From positions 1,431,001 to 1,495,000 of the forward strand of contig JASJOG010000015.1 of NCBI GenBank assembly GCA_030142905.1: a stretch of 64,000 nucleotides of DNA, written 5' to 3'. Position numbers and translations under genes: made by a program. The notes beneath the pieces were generated by a model. The model had not been told where the DNA came from. It made no database searches and saw only the letters and a list, made by a program, of their open reading frames with translations. This document shows, in pieces, positions 39,719 through 51,356 of this stretch; the stretch's first letter is position 1, and the number at the start of each line of letters is the position of its first letter. The DNA comes from Heliopora coerulea (taxonomy: Eukaryota; Cnidaria; Anthozoa; Scleralcyonacea; Helioporidae).

Positions 39719-40619
39719 CTTGCAAATGTTACCGAGGAGATATAAAAAGTGCTTGTTCACTACTCATTCATGGAAAAAATAACATGTTTTTAACCTTCTA
39801 ATAAGGAAAGGATAAAGAGCTCGTGATACCGGCCCCTCTAGCTTAGCCAGCCTTGTCGGAGACGTTAGCTCCTTCGTCGGGGAATTCCTGGCACCACCCT
39901 CGTCAGGAAGCAGGCGGGAATGTTGATCTTAAGGAAAATATTGGTGCCCAGTCAAAGAACACGAAACAAAGCGATTTAATAAACTAAAGGATTTGTTAAA
40001 CTAAGGTTTCGTCGCAATCTCAGCTCCATTTCTTTGTCCTGAATTTTCTATTCTTTATTTCCGCTATTTACACCGCATGTAATATTATACCTTTATTTTT
40101 TTTTTACTGGGCACTAATATTTATGTTGACAATCATGCCAAAGTCATGCAACAATAAAAAAATGAAAATTGTGTCAATTATGTTATTTAGAATCTTTTGT
40201 ACGAAGAATGAAGAATGAAGACGATGACCTAAGGAAGAGGAAATTTCAAACAATATTCTCTAATTATTTTTACAAATGAGCTAGATTTAAATAAAAAGGT
40301 GTAAATAGTGCTGTCATCAAACCAGGAAGGTTTGCTGACAGCACGCTGTACTGCGGCAAGCCATAAAGGCTTGCTGGCAGTACATGTGTCCTGTGTGCTC
40401 TTCTGCGCGTTTCGCTATAGCACGGCACCCTCGCCTTCGCCTTCGAAGGTATCGGAAGCGCACCCTAGATCGCACTCGCGTCCCACTAAGCTTGACCCTA
40501 AGTTCCCTGGCCATAAACGCGATAAAGAAAAGGAGGAGTCACAATCGCCAGATGGATGCATTACACAAAACCTGGCATGGAACGGAAAAAAGGTATGTGG
40601 TGTACTGTAATATAAAGGG

Positions 40620-40920
40620 ATGTATTCATATACGTAGATATACATGTAGGTATATACAGGTATATGCAAATTTATATAGATATACATAGAGTTATATTGA
40701 TATGTATAGATTTATATGTGGATATATATATGTATCTGGGATATATATATGTGGATATATATATAGATATATGTAGATATATATCGATATGTGTAGATAT
40801 GTATAGATGTCTATATCTGTATTGGTAGATAGAAAGATGGATTACTAGATTGATAGAATGGTAGGTAGGCAGGCCAGGTAGATAGGCAGGTATACGTATA
40901 CACGTGTTTGTGCGTTCACG
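40620..40920. repeat. GATATATATGT-type microsatellite in left arm
   Basis: Imperfect GATATATATGTG and TAGATAG words, mirrored at 49,850-50,110 in the right arm. Flanking short open frames (for example LYRSCARRSTGRLKKP) are identical between arms but match no family I know. Confidence 0.8.
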
Positions 40921-41595
40921 TAAAAAATGCACTTTTTGGGGGGAGAAGGGACGAAACAGGTTTTGTACCGCTCCTGTGCCAGGAGGTCTACTGGACGGCT
41001 TAAAAAGCCCAAGTGTGCCAGGAGTAGTCCCAGGGAAGTCGGTACCTTCACGTGGTTCCCCCCGTTCTTACTAAACTCGACTACCGAAAAGCGGATTGGT
41101 GGCGCTATAACTACCTCGCAGGGTTGGTTAAATGGCAAAAGCATAAATGGGAAATTTGGCTGATATCTTCGTGAGACATCTGTGTATTCGACTTCGTTTC
41201 TATATGGGAGGGCCCTATATAGGGCGGCCGTTCCTGATTTACAAGCTGGACGACTCGTGATGTGTTTTTTTCCCTCCTTTCGTATTGAAGAAAGTTTACG
41301 GTATTGTAGATAGATTACAACTTACGTTGAGCCCAAGTCGTAAACTTACTATAAAGTAAAAGGGGTCAACTCATGGTTTTTGGTGAATTTTTTTGGCTAG
41401 TCGCAAACTTTGGAAATAAGCTGAAAATATGAAGGGTTTGCCGCAATAGTTTAGTTTTACAATTACGCTAGTGAGCTCCAATTTTGTTGAGTTTTCGATG
41501 TCGAATATTTCGCTTAAAAGGGTTAACTCATTGTTTTTGGCGATTTTTAGACCAAGCTCACAATCTCGAAATAAGCTAAAAGGACTCGTCTTTCT

Positions 41596-41799
41596 TGGTT
41601 TGTTCCGGTGTAACAGGCTGTGTGTAACTTGGTGTCATGTCATTTGTAGACATGGATTACACATATTTATTTGAATACGGAATTTCATCAGAAAATACAT
41701 CTGTTTTACATGAAAGCCGAATAAACATAATAAAAAGACTAAAGTTAAGTATTAATTAGTAGAAAAAATTTTTTTACAAAATCCCTATTGGTGCTGGAG
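41596..41799. other. Start of the central region, no gene
   Basis: Just past the end of arm similarity. AT-rich, with no feature recognised. Confidence 0.4.
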
Positions 41800-42109
41800 C
41801 GAGGTTATTGTTCTTAGATCAGCTTAAATGCTTCGAGCGAGGTTATTGTTCTTAGATAAGCTGGTAAGGCATTCCAAGCTAATGCACCTTGGTATATGAA
41901 ACTTTTTTCAAGTTTTCAGTATTTGCCATGGGTAATTTGAGATTTATATCATTATTTCTTAAATTATAACTTGTGGTATCAAACACCCTATAAAATTGGT
42001 CAATCAAATACGATGGTGCGTGGTTATGCATAATTATAAAAGATGTGCTAAGAGAGAGAGAGTGTGTAAATGGTTCGACACAAGTAAACCTATAGGTAAA
42101 CGTGTTCAC
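41800..42109 (-). pseudogene. LINE reverse transcriptase tail
   Basis: Minus strand: HNHAPSYLIDQFYRV, SYNLRNNDINLKLP, ENLKKVSYTKVH. This is the usual C-terminal ending of CR1/L2-type RTs (Y-LRN...LP...). The N-terminal end is missing. It contains a 28-base direct duplication (GCGAGGTTATTGTTCTTAGAT at 41,801 and 41,838). Confidence 0.6.
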
Positions 42110-42920
42110 AACAAAAAGATATCAGTATGTATGAAAATCACAAAATCATTCAGTTTTCGTTACTGAAGCTCTTCAGGTGTGAGTTGTCTGTGAATGGTGA
42201 CTAACTTATATAATATTTACATGGTTACGTCAATCTTTTGTTATGTTAATTATCTGCTAATTACGGGTAATTATCTTTCAATGGTCTTTTAACAGCATGA
42301 TGACTATAAAAATTCTTTCCATAGAACGTTATACTGTTTCTGCAAAATAATCTTAAAAGCTTTTTTGCAACTGAAAATTATTTGTTATTGCTATTAACAG
42401 AGCCCAACCCAGGACTTGCCTTCTATAACTGCTTCTCGGTGGGATGCTCGTGAATGAAAAGGGCATCTGATTTATGAACAGTCCTATCACGAATTATTTT
42501 TTTTCTTCTGTGCCACTTTGAAATAAATTAGTCGCACAAGTCACTCTTAAACAATGTGCCGTCTTCCTCCTGATGCCAGCTGCAGCACACAATCTTTCAG
42601 GTAGTATCTTGTTCAAGGTATTAATTCCAACTGCGTTTCATTGCAACACTTCACCCAAAATGATGAAAAGCTACCCAATTTCGCAATCAAGCATGTTCTC
42701 ACTACAATTATGAATTTGCAATGCAAAAATATGTTGCAAAACTTTTCACACTTAATCCTCAGGGATATCTATCACAACCAATAATTAGCATAAAATCTCC
42801 AATATCCTTTACCTCTAAATCACATTTTGCAGCACCACAAACCACTCGGTTTTGATTCATCGATCTTATCACGAAGAGGTTCTCTTCTGAAACGTATTAT
42901 CAGACGTCTAAGAAGTAATT
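42110..42920. other. Central region, unassigned
   Basis: About 800 AT-rich bases with only short open frames and no recognised repeat. Confidence 0.4.
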
Positions 42921-42921
42921 T

Positions 42922-43017
42922 ACAACATTCGTGGCCGTTCTGTATCGCGATATAAAGATACTCGGCTTCGCCTTGTGTCTGTATACCCCGATACAGAACG
43001 GCCACTCATGTTGTAAA
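42922..43017. repeat. Short inverted repeat (arms 28 bases)
   Basis: GTGGCCGTTCTGTATCG and its complement CGATACAGAACGGCCAC face each other around a 36-base loop; TA and CA microsatellites follow to 43,065. Confidence 0.75.
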
Positions 43018-43084
43018 TAGTACACACATACACACACACACATATACATATATATATATATAAGTAAAATCATTTGGTTATAGA

Positions 43085-44590
43085 AACACAATATATATTT
43101 ATATTTGTTTGGTTACATTCCTTCTCATTGTTCTGAAGTGTTGACTTCTGTAAATATAATTTCAAAATATTTTGCTCATAGATGTATGACAAAAAATTTG
43201 TTAATTTTTAAAATTTGGCTGCTAAGTCCAACTATTCACCACAACTTAACAAGATACACAAAAATGCTCTAAACTTGTAGGGAAAATTGCAATATGTTAA
43301 AATGGAAAATGCAACTTACTTTCTGGACATAGTTGATTTGATTTCTTCTTAATAGTACCATTGAGAGGATTTAAGTACATGGTCAGCATTTTTACATTAG
43401 TTAATGGAACTTTCAGTGACTTGGCATCTCAGCCTTTTTTCATTGTCTTATACATGTTCCAAGATTTTCTTCATGTCACATTTCCCACAAGCCTTTTGTC
43501 TCAAATACTTCATTTCGCTGTCTTTTATTTATTCCAAGACTTTGTTCTAGGTCACGTTTTAACAAGCTTTTTGCCACAAATACTTTATTTTGTCCTCTTT
43601 TACATCTTGTGTTTTCTGTAGCCACATGTTGACGCGATATACACTGCTCGTTCCTAAACAGAAATGAGTTATTACTCTCAAGATTAGTTTACATGTACTG
43701 TAACAACTGCAAACCATTTTGCAAGCAATGGCAATCTCCCAATTCTGCCCGAATGATTAATTTGATTGGTGATCCCAAGAGAAGTTCAGCATAGTTGCGA
43801 TGGGCTGAAGAACAAAATGCTTTCTCACTACTCAACACTCCTATTTAAGACATGGCTGGTACATCACTAAGGGTTGCACCCTTTTTAGTGAATGACTGGA
43901 TTGAATTTTGTTTTACAATATTTATGCATTAAACTGCGACTGTTTCACCACACTCAGTTTTGCTTTACAAAAAAAATGAAAGCCACAAGCTCATTTCCTT
44001 CTTACAGCCATATTCCAAATAAATTGTGTGAATTTCTAAAAATACTATTTTTAAATTGTTTTTCGAGCCAACCTTGTTGTTACACTTAGCTTAAAGCTGC
44101 AAAACTAGATACTTCCTTGAAGCCATCACCAGCCAATGTACAACTTAATTCTTGGGTTTACAAGATGTTATTTTTCGCAATTTGCTCTATTTTTTAGACA
44201 GTTTCTTGCCTGGATTTGGTCTGAAATAGGCGTTAATTTCTTCACTTAACTATTTTGTTCTTTTCAAGGTATAATAAATGCATTATTTTTCTTCATTTCT
44301 GCATATTAGTGTTCAATCTAAAATGAAGACAAAGTAAAAGTTCAGCATGATTCGTGCACGTTCTCTCGAATTTGCAAACGTCGACAAACCTGAAACAAGA
44401 CATTACGTTCAAGACATCGGCTAGTGATAAACCAGCCGGAAAACGTAGCTTAATAATAAAAATTAAGGCCCAGCAGAGAATGCGTATAACAGTCATAAGT
44501 TGAAGTGTTGTAAAACATGTTTAATACTAATGACGAACATCTTTAATTCTAATTGTCACACTCCGATGATGTTGTGTCTCTGAATATGTA
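43085..44590. repeat. Inverted copy of the 24.4-26.0 kb segment
   Basis: Reads back through the 505-bp-type unit (43,340-43,880), AAGGGTGCAACCCTTTTTAG near 43,866, and the older repeat. It then enters the hammerhead element with MTVIRILCWALIFIIKLRFP on the minus strand (44,293-44,496). The hammerhead core here is broken (CGATGATG at 44,565, no GAAAC). Confidence 0.8.
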
Positions 44591-44616
44591 GTCGTCACTA
44601 TCTTTGGACTTTAACC

Positions 44617-46565
44617 ATGATCGAGAAAATCACACTTGATTACTCCATGAAAAACATTCCACTACCAAGTAAGAACAGCTATAAAGCCAAGCTGCTATTG
44701 AAAGTAGAAAGTGTTATCAAGAGAATGCGTCGGAAAGCCTTCTTCTTGAATGCATCAGATAAGAACGAACGAAACAAATACAACCTACCTACTCGAAAGA
44801 GCCCACCGCAAGTTGAGCTGCTAAAGCCCTTTGTAAATGAATTCCTTGATATGGTAGAAAACATCCAGTATCGAAAAGTCAACCACCGTTTCCAGTCCAA
44901 ACTACGTCAGTACATCAACAAGATTAAATCTTCTGATAAAGTTATAGTCTTTACAGATAAAACAAGAAATTCGTATGAGATGGAGAAAGACCAATACGAA
45001 AAGTTTCTGAGAGAGAATATAACGAAGTGCTAAAAAAAAAATCTGATGAAGCACCCGTTAAAGACATTAACCTTGAACTTTCCACCATATCTAAGAAACT
45101 CGGCATCAGCGACAGGATCGAAATCATGGGTAAACAAGTATTTGTAACAGTGAAAGACCACAAGGACAACTTTCCGACCACCATACCATGTAGACAGATT
45201 AACCCGGCAAAAAGTAACCTTGGCCTTGTTAGCAAGCCAGTTTTTGGAGAGAATCTACAACAAAATAAGGTACTGTACCAAACTGAACCAGTGGAGAAAC
45301 ACCCAAGTAGTTGTCGATTGGTTTTGCAACTTACAAGACAAGCAATCTCTTTCTTTCCTAGTCTTTGATATTATCGATTTTTACCCGTCCATATCTGAAC
45401 AATTGCTGTTAAAAGCCTTAGATTTCGCTAACCAATTTGATACCATTTCCAGCCAAGAAAAAGAGATCATTATGCACTCTAGAAAGTCGTCGTTTGACAA
45501 AAATGAGCCTTGGGCCAAGAAAGATAATGCTAACTTATTACGGGCCAGAAGTTTACGAACTAGTCGTCCTACTTGCCCTTAGTAAACTTAACGAAAAATG
45601 GGATAACAACAAAAGCATTGGCCTCTATCAAGACGATGGGTTAGCCGCTATCCGACATGGAGGTCCGAGATCGGGGGACTGGATTCGCAAGATGTTTTGT
45701 GAAGTTTTTGCCGGATCGGGAATTAAGACAACAGCCCAAGCAAATTTGCACGTTAACTTTCCAGATATCACCTTAAACTTAAAAAATGGCAAATATATGC
45801 CCCATAGAAAGCCAGACGACCCCCGTGCTATGTCAACTCACAAACCATCCTCCAGCAATCCTTAAACAATTACCAGCAGCGATTGGCTAGAGGGTTTCAT
45901 CTTTATCATGCGACCTTGAGGAATTCAATAAGGCAGTCCCTATTTATGACATTGCTCTGCGATCTAGTAGTTTTACCAGTAAACTAGAGTATTCTCATCC
46001 AGCTACACAGTCAAAACATGCGAGACGTAACCGGAGTAGGAACATTTTATGGTTCAATCCACCATACAGTATGAACGTCCGATCAAACGTAGGTAAACAT
46101 TTCCTACGCCTACTCGATAAGCACTTCCCTGAGAACCACGTTCTAAGATCAATCTTCAATAGGAACAACTCCAAGGTCAGCAACAGTTGTATGGACAATA
46201 AGGAGACTATAGTCAAACAACATAACGCCAGGGTTCTCAAGACAAGCGACGTAAGCAATAACACTCAGTGCAATTGCCGCAAGAAAGCCCACTGTCCTCT
46301 AAACGGTGCATGTTTAACACAGAGCATCGTCTACCAGGCCACTGTCCCTCCCAGGAGTCGAACCCCGAGGATATACATAATGACGGAACACGACTATAAA
46401 ACAAGATACCGAAACCACAACCTTTCATTTAATAACAGGAGATACTCCGGTAGCTCTACATTATCGAAGTTCGTCTGGGAATTGAAAGAGTCCAACACAG
46501 AACTTTCAATCGACTGGACAATTGTTAAACATGCAAATGCATGTAAAAGTGGTAGAGACTTGTAA
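44617..46565 (+). pseudogene. Penelope-like retroelement, frameshifted
   Basis: Open pieces at 44,617-45,033, 45,027-45,368, 45,220-45,582, 45,437-45,865 and 46,071-46,565 lie in changing frames, so at least four frameshifts break it. Blocks in order: an N-terminal region (DYSMKNIPLPSKNSY, KTRNSYEMEK), RT blocks (VTVKDHKDNF, FDIIDFYPSISE, GLYQDDGLA), then LKNGKYMPHRKPDD, a Cys cluster (CNCRKKAHCPLNGACL) and a GIY-YIG-like end (YKTRYRNHNLSFN, FVWELKESN). RT plus a C-terminal GIY-YIG-type nuclease is the Penelope-like layout. The hammerhead remnant just upstream fits a pseudo-LTR. Confidence 0.8.
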
Positions 46566-46822
46566 CTTGTGCTTAGCTGAGAAAATCTGCATTTTAAATG
46601 CAGACAAAAACTTACTAATGAACAAAAGATCTGAATTGTTAACCAAGTGTCGTCACGAGAACAAATTTTATGCTTTTAATGTCAAGCCTCCGTAATAACT
46701 TTTAGGGTGATGATCGCCTTTGAGCGTGAAACTCGAGTTACTTTTATTGTAAATAGGTTTAAGTTTTATCAAGTTTTTATCTCCATTTTTTCATCTCATT
46801 TTATCAAGATTTTATCTCCATG

Positions 46823-46902
46823 ACATAGCCTTTAACTTTAACATATGTGTGTGTGTATATATAAATACACACACATATATATGTTAAAGTTAAAGGCTAT
46901 AT
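46823..46902. repeat. Inverted repeat after the Penelope-like element
   Basis: ATAGCCTTTAACTTTAACAT and its complement flank a GT/AT microsatellite. From 46,566 to 46,822 there is only element-tail sequence. Confidence 0.8.
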
Positions 46903-46920
46903 CATATATATATATATATA

Positions 46921-48245
46921 CAGTCCCGGCAAGAAGTCTGGAATGTTTCACTGTTTTCCTTTTACCAGAATATATTGTGATAAATCGCGAAATATTGAAC
47001 GTTGTGGATCATTTACTTCAAATAAAACCTTAAAATGGTATTCCTTAGGCACTAACTTTAAAACCTGGGTATTAGGTATACCCATGGTTCCTTACACAAT
47101 AAGTAATGTCAATTCAAGATGGCTGAACTGTCACCTAAGAGGAGAGCACGTGTTGTGGAAATGAACCTTCGAGGCCTCAAACAACAGGATATCGCTATTA
47201 AGCTTGGCATTTCACAAGGCACAGTGAGGAAAACGCTTGAACGCAATAGAAACATTGATTTTGAGGGTGATTTGAGGTCTAAAATTGGATCTGGTAGACC
47301 ATTAAAGATTTCTAAAACTGACCGAAGAATTCCACGCTCAGTGCAAACCTACCCCACTATGTCATCTGCTGATATTGCATTCCAACTGAATCTTTCAAAA
47401 AACGTAAGCCCACGGACTGCGACGCATCATCTCAACAAAACGTTAGGTTTAAAAGCATATAGACCTGCCAAGAAGCCACTTCTTTCATCTAAAAATATAC
47501 GTGATCGCCTCAACTTTAGCAAAAAATGCAAGGATTGGACACCACATCAATGGATGAAAGCGATGTTTCGGGACGAGGTAAAGATTGTCCAGTTTTCTCG
47601 ATCAAAACAGTTTGTAAGACCACCACATAATCAGATATATACCCAAGCTTACAACCACTACTGTGAAGCATGCACCCTCGGTTATGGCGTGGGGATGCAT
47701 ATCAGGAAAGGGTAGGGGGTTCACTGTGGATAATGCCTAAAAACACAACCACCACCACAAACGTATATTTGGATATCCCGAAGGAAAAGCTAGAACCGTC
47801 AACGACTATTTTGGGCTGTGATACTTTCCAACAAGGTGGTGCTCCAATCCACACAGCAAAAATAGTGAAAACATGGCTTTCGGAGAAGATTAAGGTCTTA
47901 GATTGGCCAGGTAGCAGTCCTGACCTCAATGTTATTGAAAACTGCACGATGATTCGTAAAAAGAAAGTTGCTGACAAACATCCTACATCTCTTGAAGACT
48001 TTGTTAAAATTAAGGACGTCTGGATGACCGAAATAACACCTGAATACTGTGAAAACCAAGTGAAATCAATGCCCAAGAGAATACAAGCAGTCATAAAAAA
48101 TATGGCTTATCGTACAAAAACACTAAGTGTTTCAGATTTATGCTTATCGTTAAAATGGCTTAAGAGTTGTGCCACTAAAAATCAATTTTGTTTTCACAGA
48201 ATTGTCATTTTCCCCAATATTCAAAATTTGACCTTTTTGATGTAA
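46921..48245 (+). pseudogene. Tc1/mariner-like transposon, inactive
   Basis: It begins at CAGTCCCGGCAAGAAGTCTG next to TA. The matching right inverted end is not found, so the 3' end is lost. The transposase reads from 47,119 (helix-turn-helix GLKQQDIAIKLGISQGTVRK) and shifts frame near 47,700. It then goes on to QQGGAPIHTA and WPGSSPDLNVIEN to about 48,110. The usual QQDNAPIH has lost its catalytic Asp (D to G). Confidence 0.85.
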
Positions 48246-48337
48246 TAATTTAATATAAATATATAAAACTAACAATTTTAAGCTTATATTCTGTGTATGT
48301 GTGTGTGCGTGCGTATGTATTTGCATACATATATATG

Positions 48338-48597
48338 ATGAAAAGTTTGTTCTCAAGCTTTTATCTCAGAAAACTTCTGAGCTCCCCAACGGGAATCGAA
48401 CCCGTGTCTCCCGATTGCCGGAACGGTTGTTTTACCACTAGACTATAGGGTCTCAGACAGCAAGCATGTTTGCCGTCTGAGACCCTATAGTCTAGTGGTA
48501 AAACCGTTCCGGCAATCGGGAGACACGGGTTCGATTCCCGTTGGGGAGCTCAGAAGTTTTCTGAGATAAAAGCTTGAGAACAAACTTTTCATCATAC
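48338..48597. repeat. Palindromic pair of tRNA-derived SINEs, second family
   Basis: Perfect mirror arms of about 125 bases around GCAAGCATGTTTGC. Each arm has TAGTCTAGTGGTAAAAC (A-box-like), GGGTTCGATTCC (B-box), then TTTTCTGAGATAAAAGCTTG. The tRNA head differs from the 23.4-kb family; the body is the same type. Confidence 0.85.
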
Positions 48598-48673
48598 ATA
48601 CATCCAAGCTTACAAACATCTACACTTAGTAAGATGAAATTTACTTATATACATATACATATATATACACATA

Positions 48674-48890
48674 CAGCAAATTGCAAAAATTATGGCACAA
48701 AACATATCAACAGATCAAGACCATTGTATCGTTTTATTCCCACCTCAACGGTCAGTGAAGATATGGTGTTTTTTGATACATTCGATGGCCAGTCTAATAT
48801 ATTAAGGTTGATTAAAGTATTCACAGTTCCAGATTTACTTATACATGCTTTTTCTTTATGTTTGTTTCCCAAAATTTATGCAATTTGCTG
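48674..48890. mobile_element. Small MITE, Tc1-like ends
   Basis: Ends CAGCAAATTG / CAATTTGCTG with further pairing (AAAAATTATG / AAAATTTATG). TA is intact on the left, CA on the right. 217 bases, no coding. Confidence 0.65.
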
Positions 48891-49124
48891 CATATATATA
48901 TATATACACATACATACATATAGGTAAAATGGCCTTCATTTTTTCCATGTGAATTCAAAATTGATTAAATTCCCAAATTTTGAACTTACTTTCAAAGATT
49001 AAGATTAGTTGAAAACTCGCCAAAAACCAGGGGTTAACCCCTTTACTTTTTAAATGTTCTACCTTGCTCTAGCTTAAAATGACTACTATAAATGAAAAAC
49101 TAAACTATTTACGTTAAACTTCCC
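48891..49124. other. End of the central region
   Basis: TA microsatellite, then a diverged sub-copy of the motif that recurs at the inner arm ends (CAAAAACCAGGGGTTAACCC, compare 49,330). No gene. Confidence 0.5.
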
Positions 49125-51293
49125 GATCTTTTTAGCTTATTTCGCGTTTGTGAGCTTGGTCTAAAATTCGGCAAAAACGAGTTAACCCTTTCACTTTTTC
49201 GTAAAATATTCGACCTCGAAAACTCAACTAAGTTGGAGCTTCAAATCACTAGCGTAATTGTAAAACTAAACTATTTCGGCAAACCCTTCATATTTTCAGC
49301 TTATTTCCAAAGTTTGCGACTAGCCAAAAAAATTCACCAAAAACCATGAGTTGACCCCTTTTACTTTATAGTAAGTTTACGACTTGGGCTCAACGTAAGT
49401 TGTAATCTATCTACAATACCGTAAACTTCCTTCGATAGGAAAGGAGGGGAAAAAAACACATCACGAGTCATCCAGCTTGTAAATCAGGAACGGCCGCCCT
49501 ATATAGAGCCCTCCCATATAGAAACGAAGTCGAATACACAGATGTCTCACGAAGATATCAGCCAAATTTCCCATTTATGCTTTTGCCATTTAACCAACCC
49601 TTGCGAGGTGGTTATAGCGCCACCAATCCGCTTTTCGGTAGTCGAGTTTAGTAAGAACGGGGGGAACCACGTGAAGGTACCGACTTCCCTGGGACTACTC
49701 CTGGCACACTTGGGCTTTTTAAGCCGGCCAGTAGACCTCCTGGCACAGGAGCGGTACAAAACCTGTTTCGTCCCTTCTCCCCCCAAAAAGTGCATTTTTT
49801 TACGTGAACGCACAAACACGTGTATACGTATACCTGCCTATCTACCTGGCCTGCCTACCTACCATTCTATCAATCTAGTAATCCATCTTTCTATCTACCA
49901 ATACAGATATAGACATCTATACATATCTACACATATCGATATATATCTACATATATCTATATATATATCCACATATATATATCCCAGATATATATATATA
50001 TCCACATATAAATCTATACATATCAATATACCTCTATGTATATCTATATAAATTTGCATATACCTGTATATACCTACATGTATATCTACGTATATCAATA
50101 CATCCCTTTATATTACAGTACACCACATACCTTTTTTCCGTTCCATGCCAGGTTTTGTGTAATGCATCCATCTGGCGATTGTGACTCCTCCTTTTCTTTA
50201 TCGCGTTTATGGCCAGGGAACTTAGGGTCAAGCTTAGTGGGACGCGAGTGCGATCTAGGGTGCGCGTCCGATACCTTCGAAGGCGAAGGCGAGGGTGCCG
50301 TGCTATAGCGAAACGCGCAGAAGAGCACACAGGACACATGTACTGCCAGCAAGCCTTTATGGCTTGCCGCAGTACAGCGTGCTGTCAGCAAACCTTCCTG
50401 GTTTGATGACAGCACTATTTACACCTTTTTATTTAAATCTAGCTCATTTGTAAAAATAATTAGAGAATATTGTTTGAAATTTCCTCTTCCTTAGGTCATC
50501 GTCTTCATTCTTCATTCTTCGTACAAAAGATTCTAAATAACATAATTGACACAATTTTCATTTTTTTATTGTTGCATGACTTTGGCATGATTGTCAATAT
50601 AAATATTAGTGCCCAGTAAAAAAAAAATAAAGGTATAATATTACATGCGGTGTAAATAGCGGAAATAAAGAATAGAAAATTCAGGACAAAGACAAAGAAA
50701 TGGAGCTGAGATTGCGACGAAACCTTAGATTAGCAAATCTTTTACTTCATTCAATGGCTTTGTTTCGTGTTCTTTGACTGGGCACCAGTACTTTCCCTAA
50801 GATTAACATTCCCGCCTGCTTCCTGACCAGGGTGGTGCCAGGAATTCCCCGACGAAGGGACTAACGTCATCGACAGGGGCGGTTAAGCTAGAGGGGCTAA
50901 AACCACGCCCTCTTTATCCTTTCCTTATTAGAAGGTCAAATACACATTACTTTTTCCACGAATAATCGTAACAACTGATTAGAAGCAGTTTATATTTAGA
51001 CTTGACACGAAGAGAAGAGTCTATTATCTTTCTTCGTTAAATCAATAACAGGTATTCATGGTTTACATAATATATACATATGTTATTATCCGTATAATTC
51101 CCCGATAAATTGTTAATTTTCGCCCGACAGGGGGTAAGTTGCCCAAACGGTTCGTCTCGGGGATTATTCAATATTATTCAATGTGCCTGAGGTGAATACG
51201 TGTTTTAGTATAATTAGACAGGTGATTACTTGAAAGGAAGCAGTGAACAAGCACTTTTTATATCTCCTCCGTAACATTTGCAAAGGTAGCCGC

Positions 51294-51356
51294 CATCTAG
51301 TCTTTGAGCTCTTCACTATTATGATCACCTGTACGTGATTGAGATTTATGACGTCA
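51294..51356 (-). promoter_or_regulatory. Promoter-like stretch kept in both arms (right)
   Basis: TGACGTCA at 51,349-51,356 and an ATG at 51,296 in AGATGGCGGC, mirrored from 39,635-39,718. A CCAAT word lies just outside (51,365). Confidence 0.45.

Larger units (their letters stand above)
27910..41595. repeat. Left arm of a giant inverted repeat
   Basis: Reads collinearly with 49,125-63,735 in reverse complement. Pairs of matching landmarks: 28,890-29,485 with 61,311-61,931; 30,261-31,253 with 59,590-60,540; 32,630-32,870 with 58,140-58,400; 35,066 with 56,163; the tandem units; 39,370-41,595 with 49,125-51,640. Similarity looks highest near the centre (about one change per hundred bases at 40.3-40.5 kb) and lower outwards. 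The outer edge may not be the true end, because the right arm runs into a retroelement fragment near the window end. Confidence 0.9.

Noticed and set aside
40308..40689. Open frames of about 100 codons kept in both arms
   Set aside because: Several overlapping frames on both strands are kept equally because the DNA is nearly identical; no family match and no frame stands out.
48385..48545. Two functional tRNA genes head to head
   Set aside because: Same reason: the copies continue into a shared SINE body and are mirrored beyond the tRNA part.
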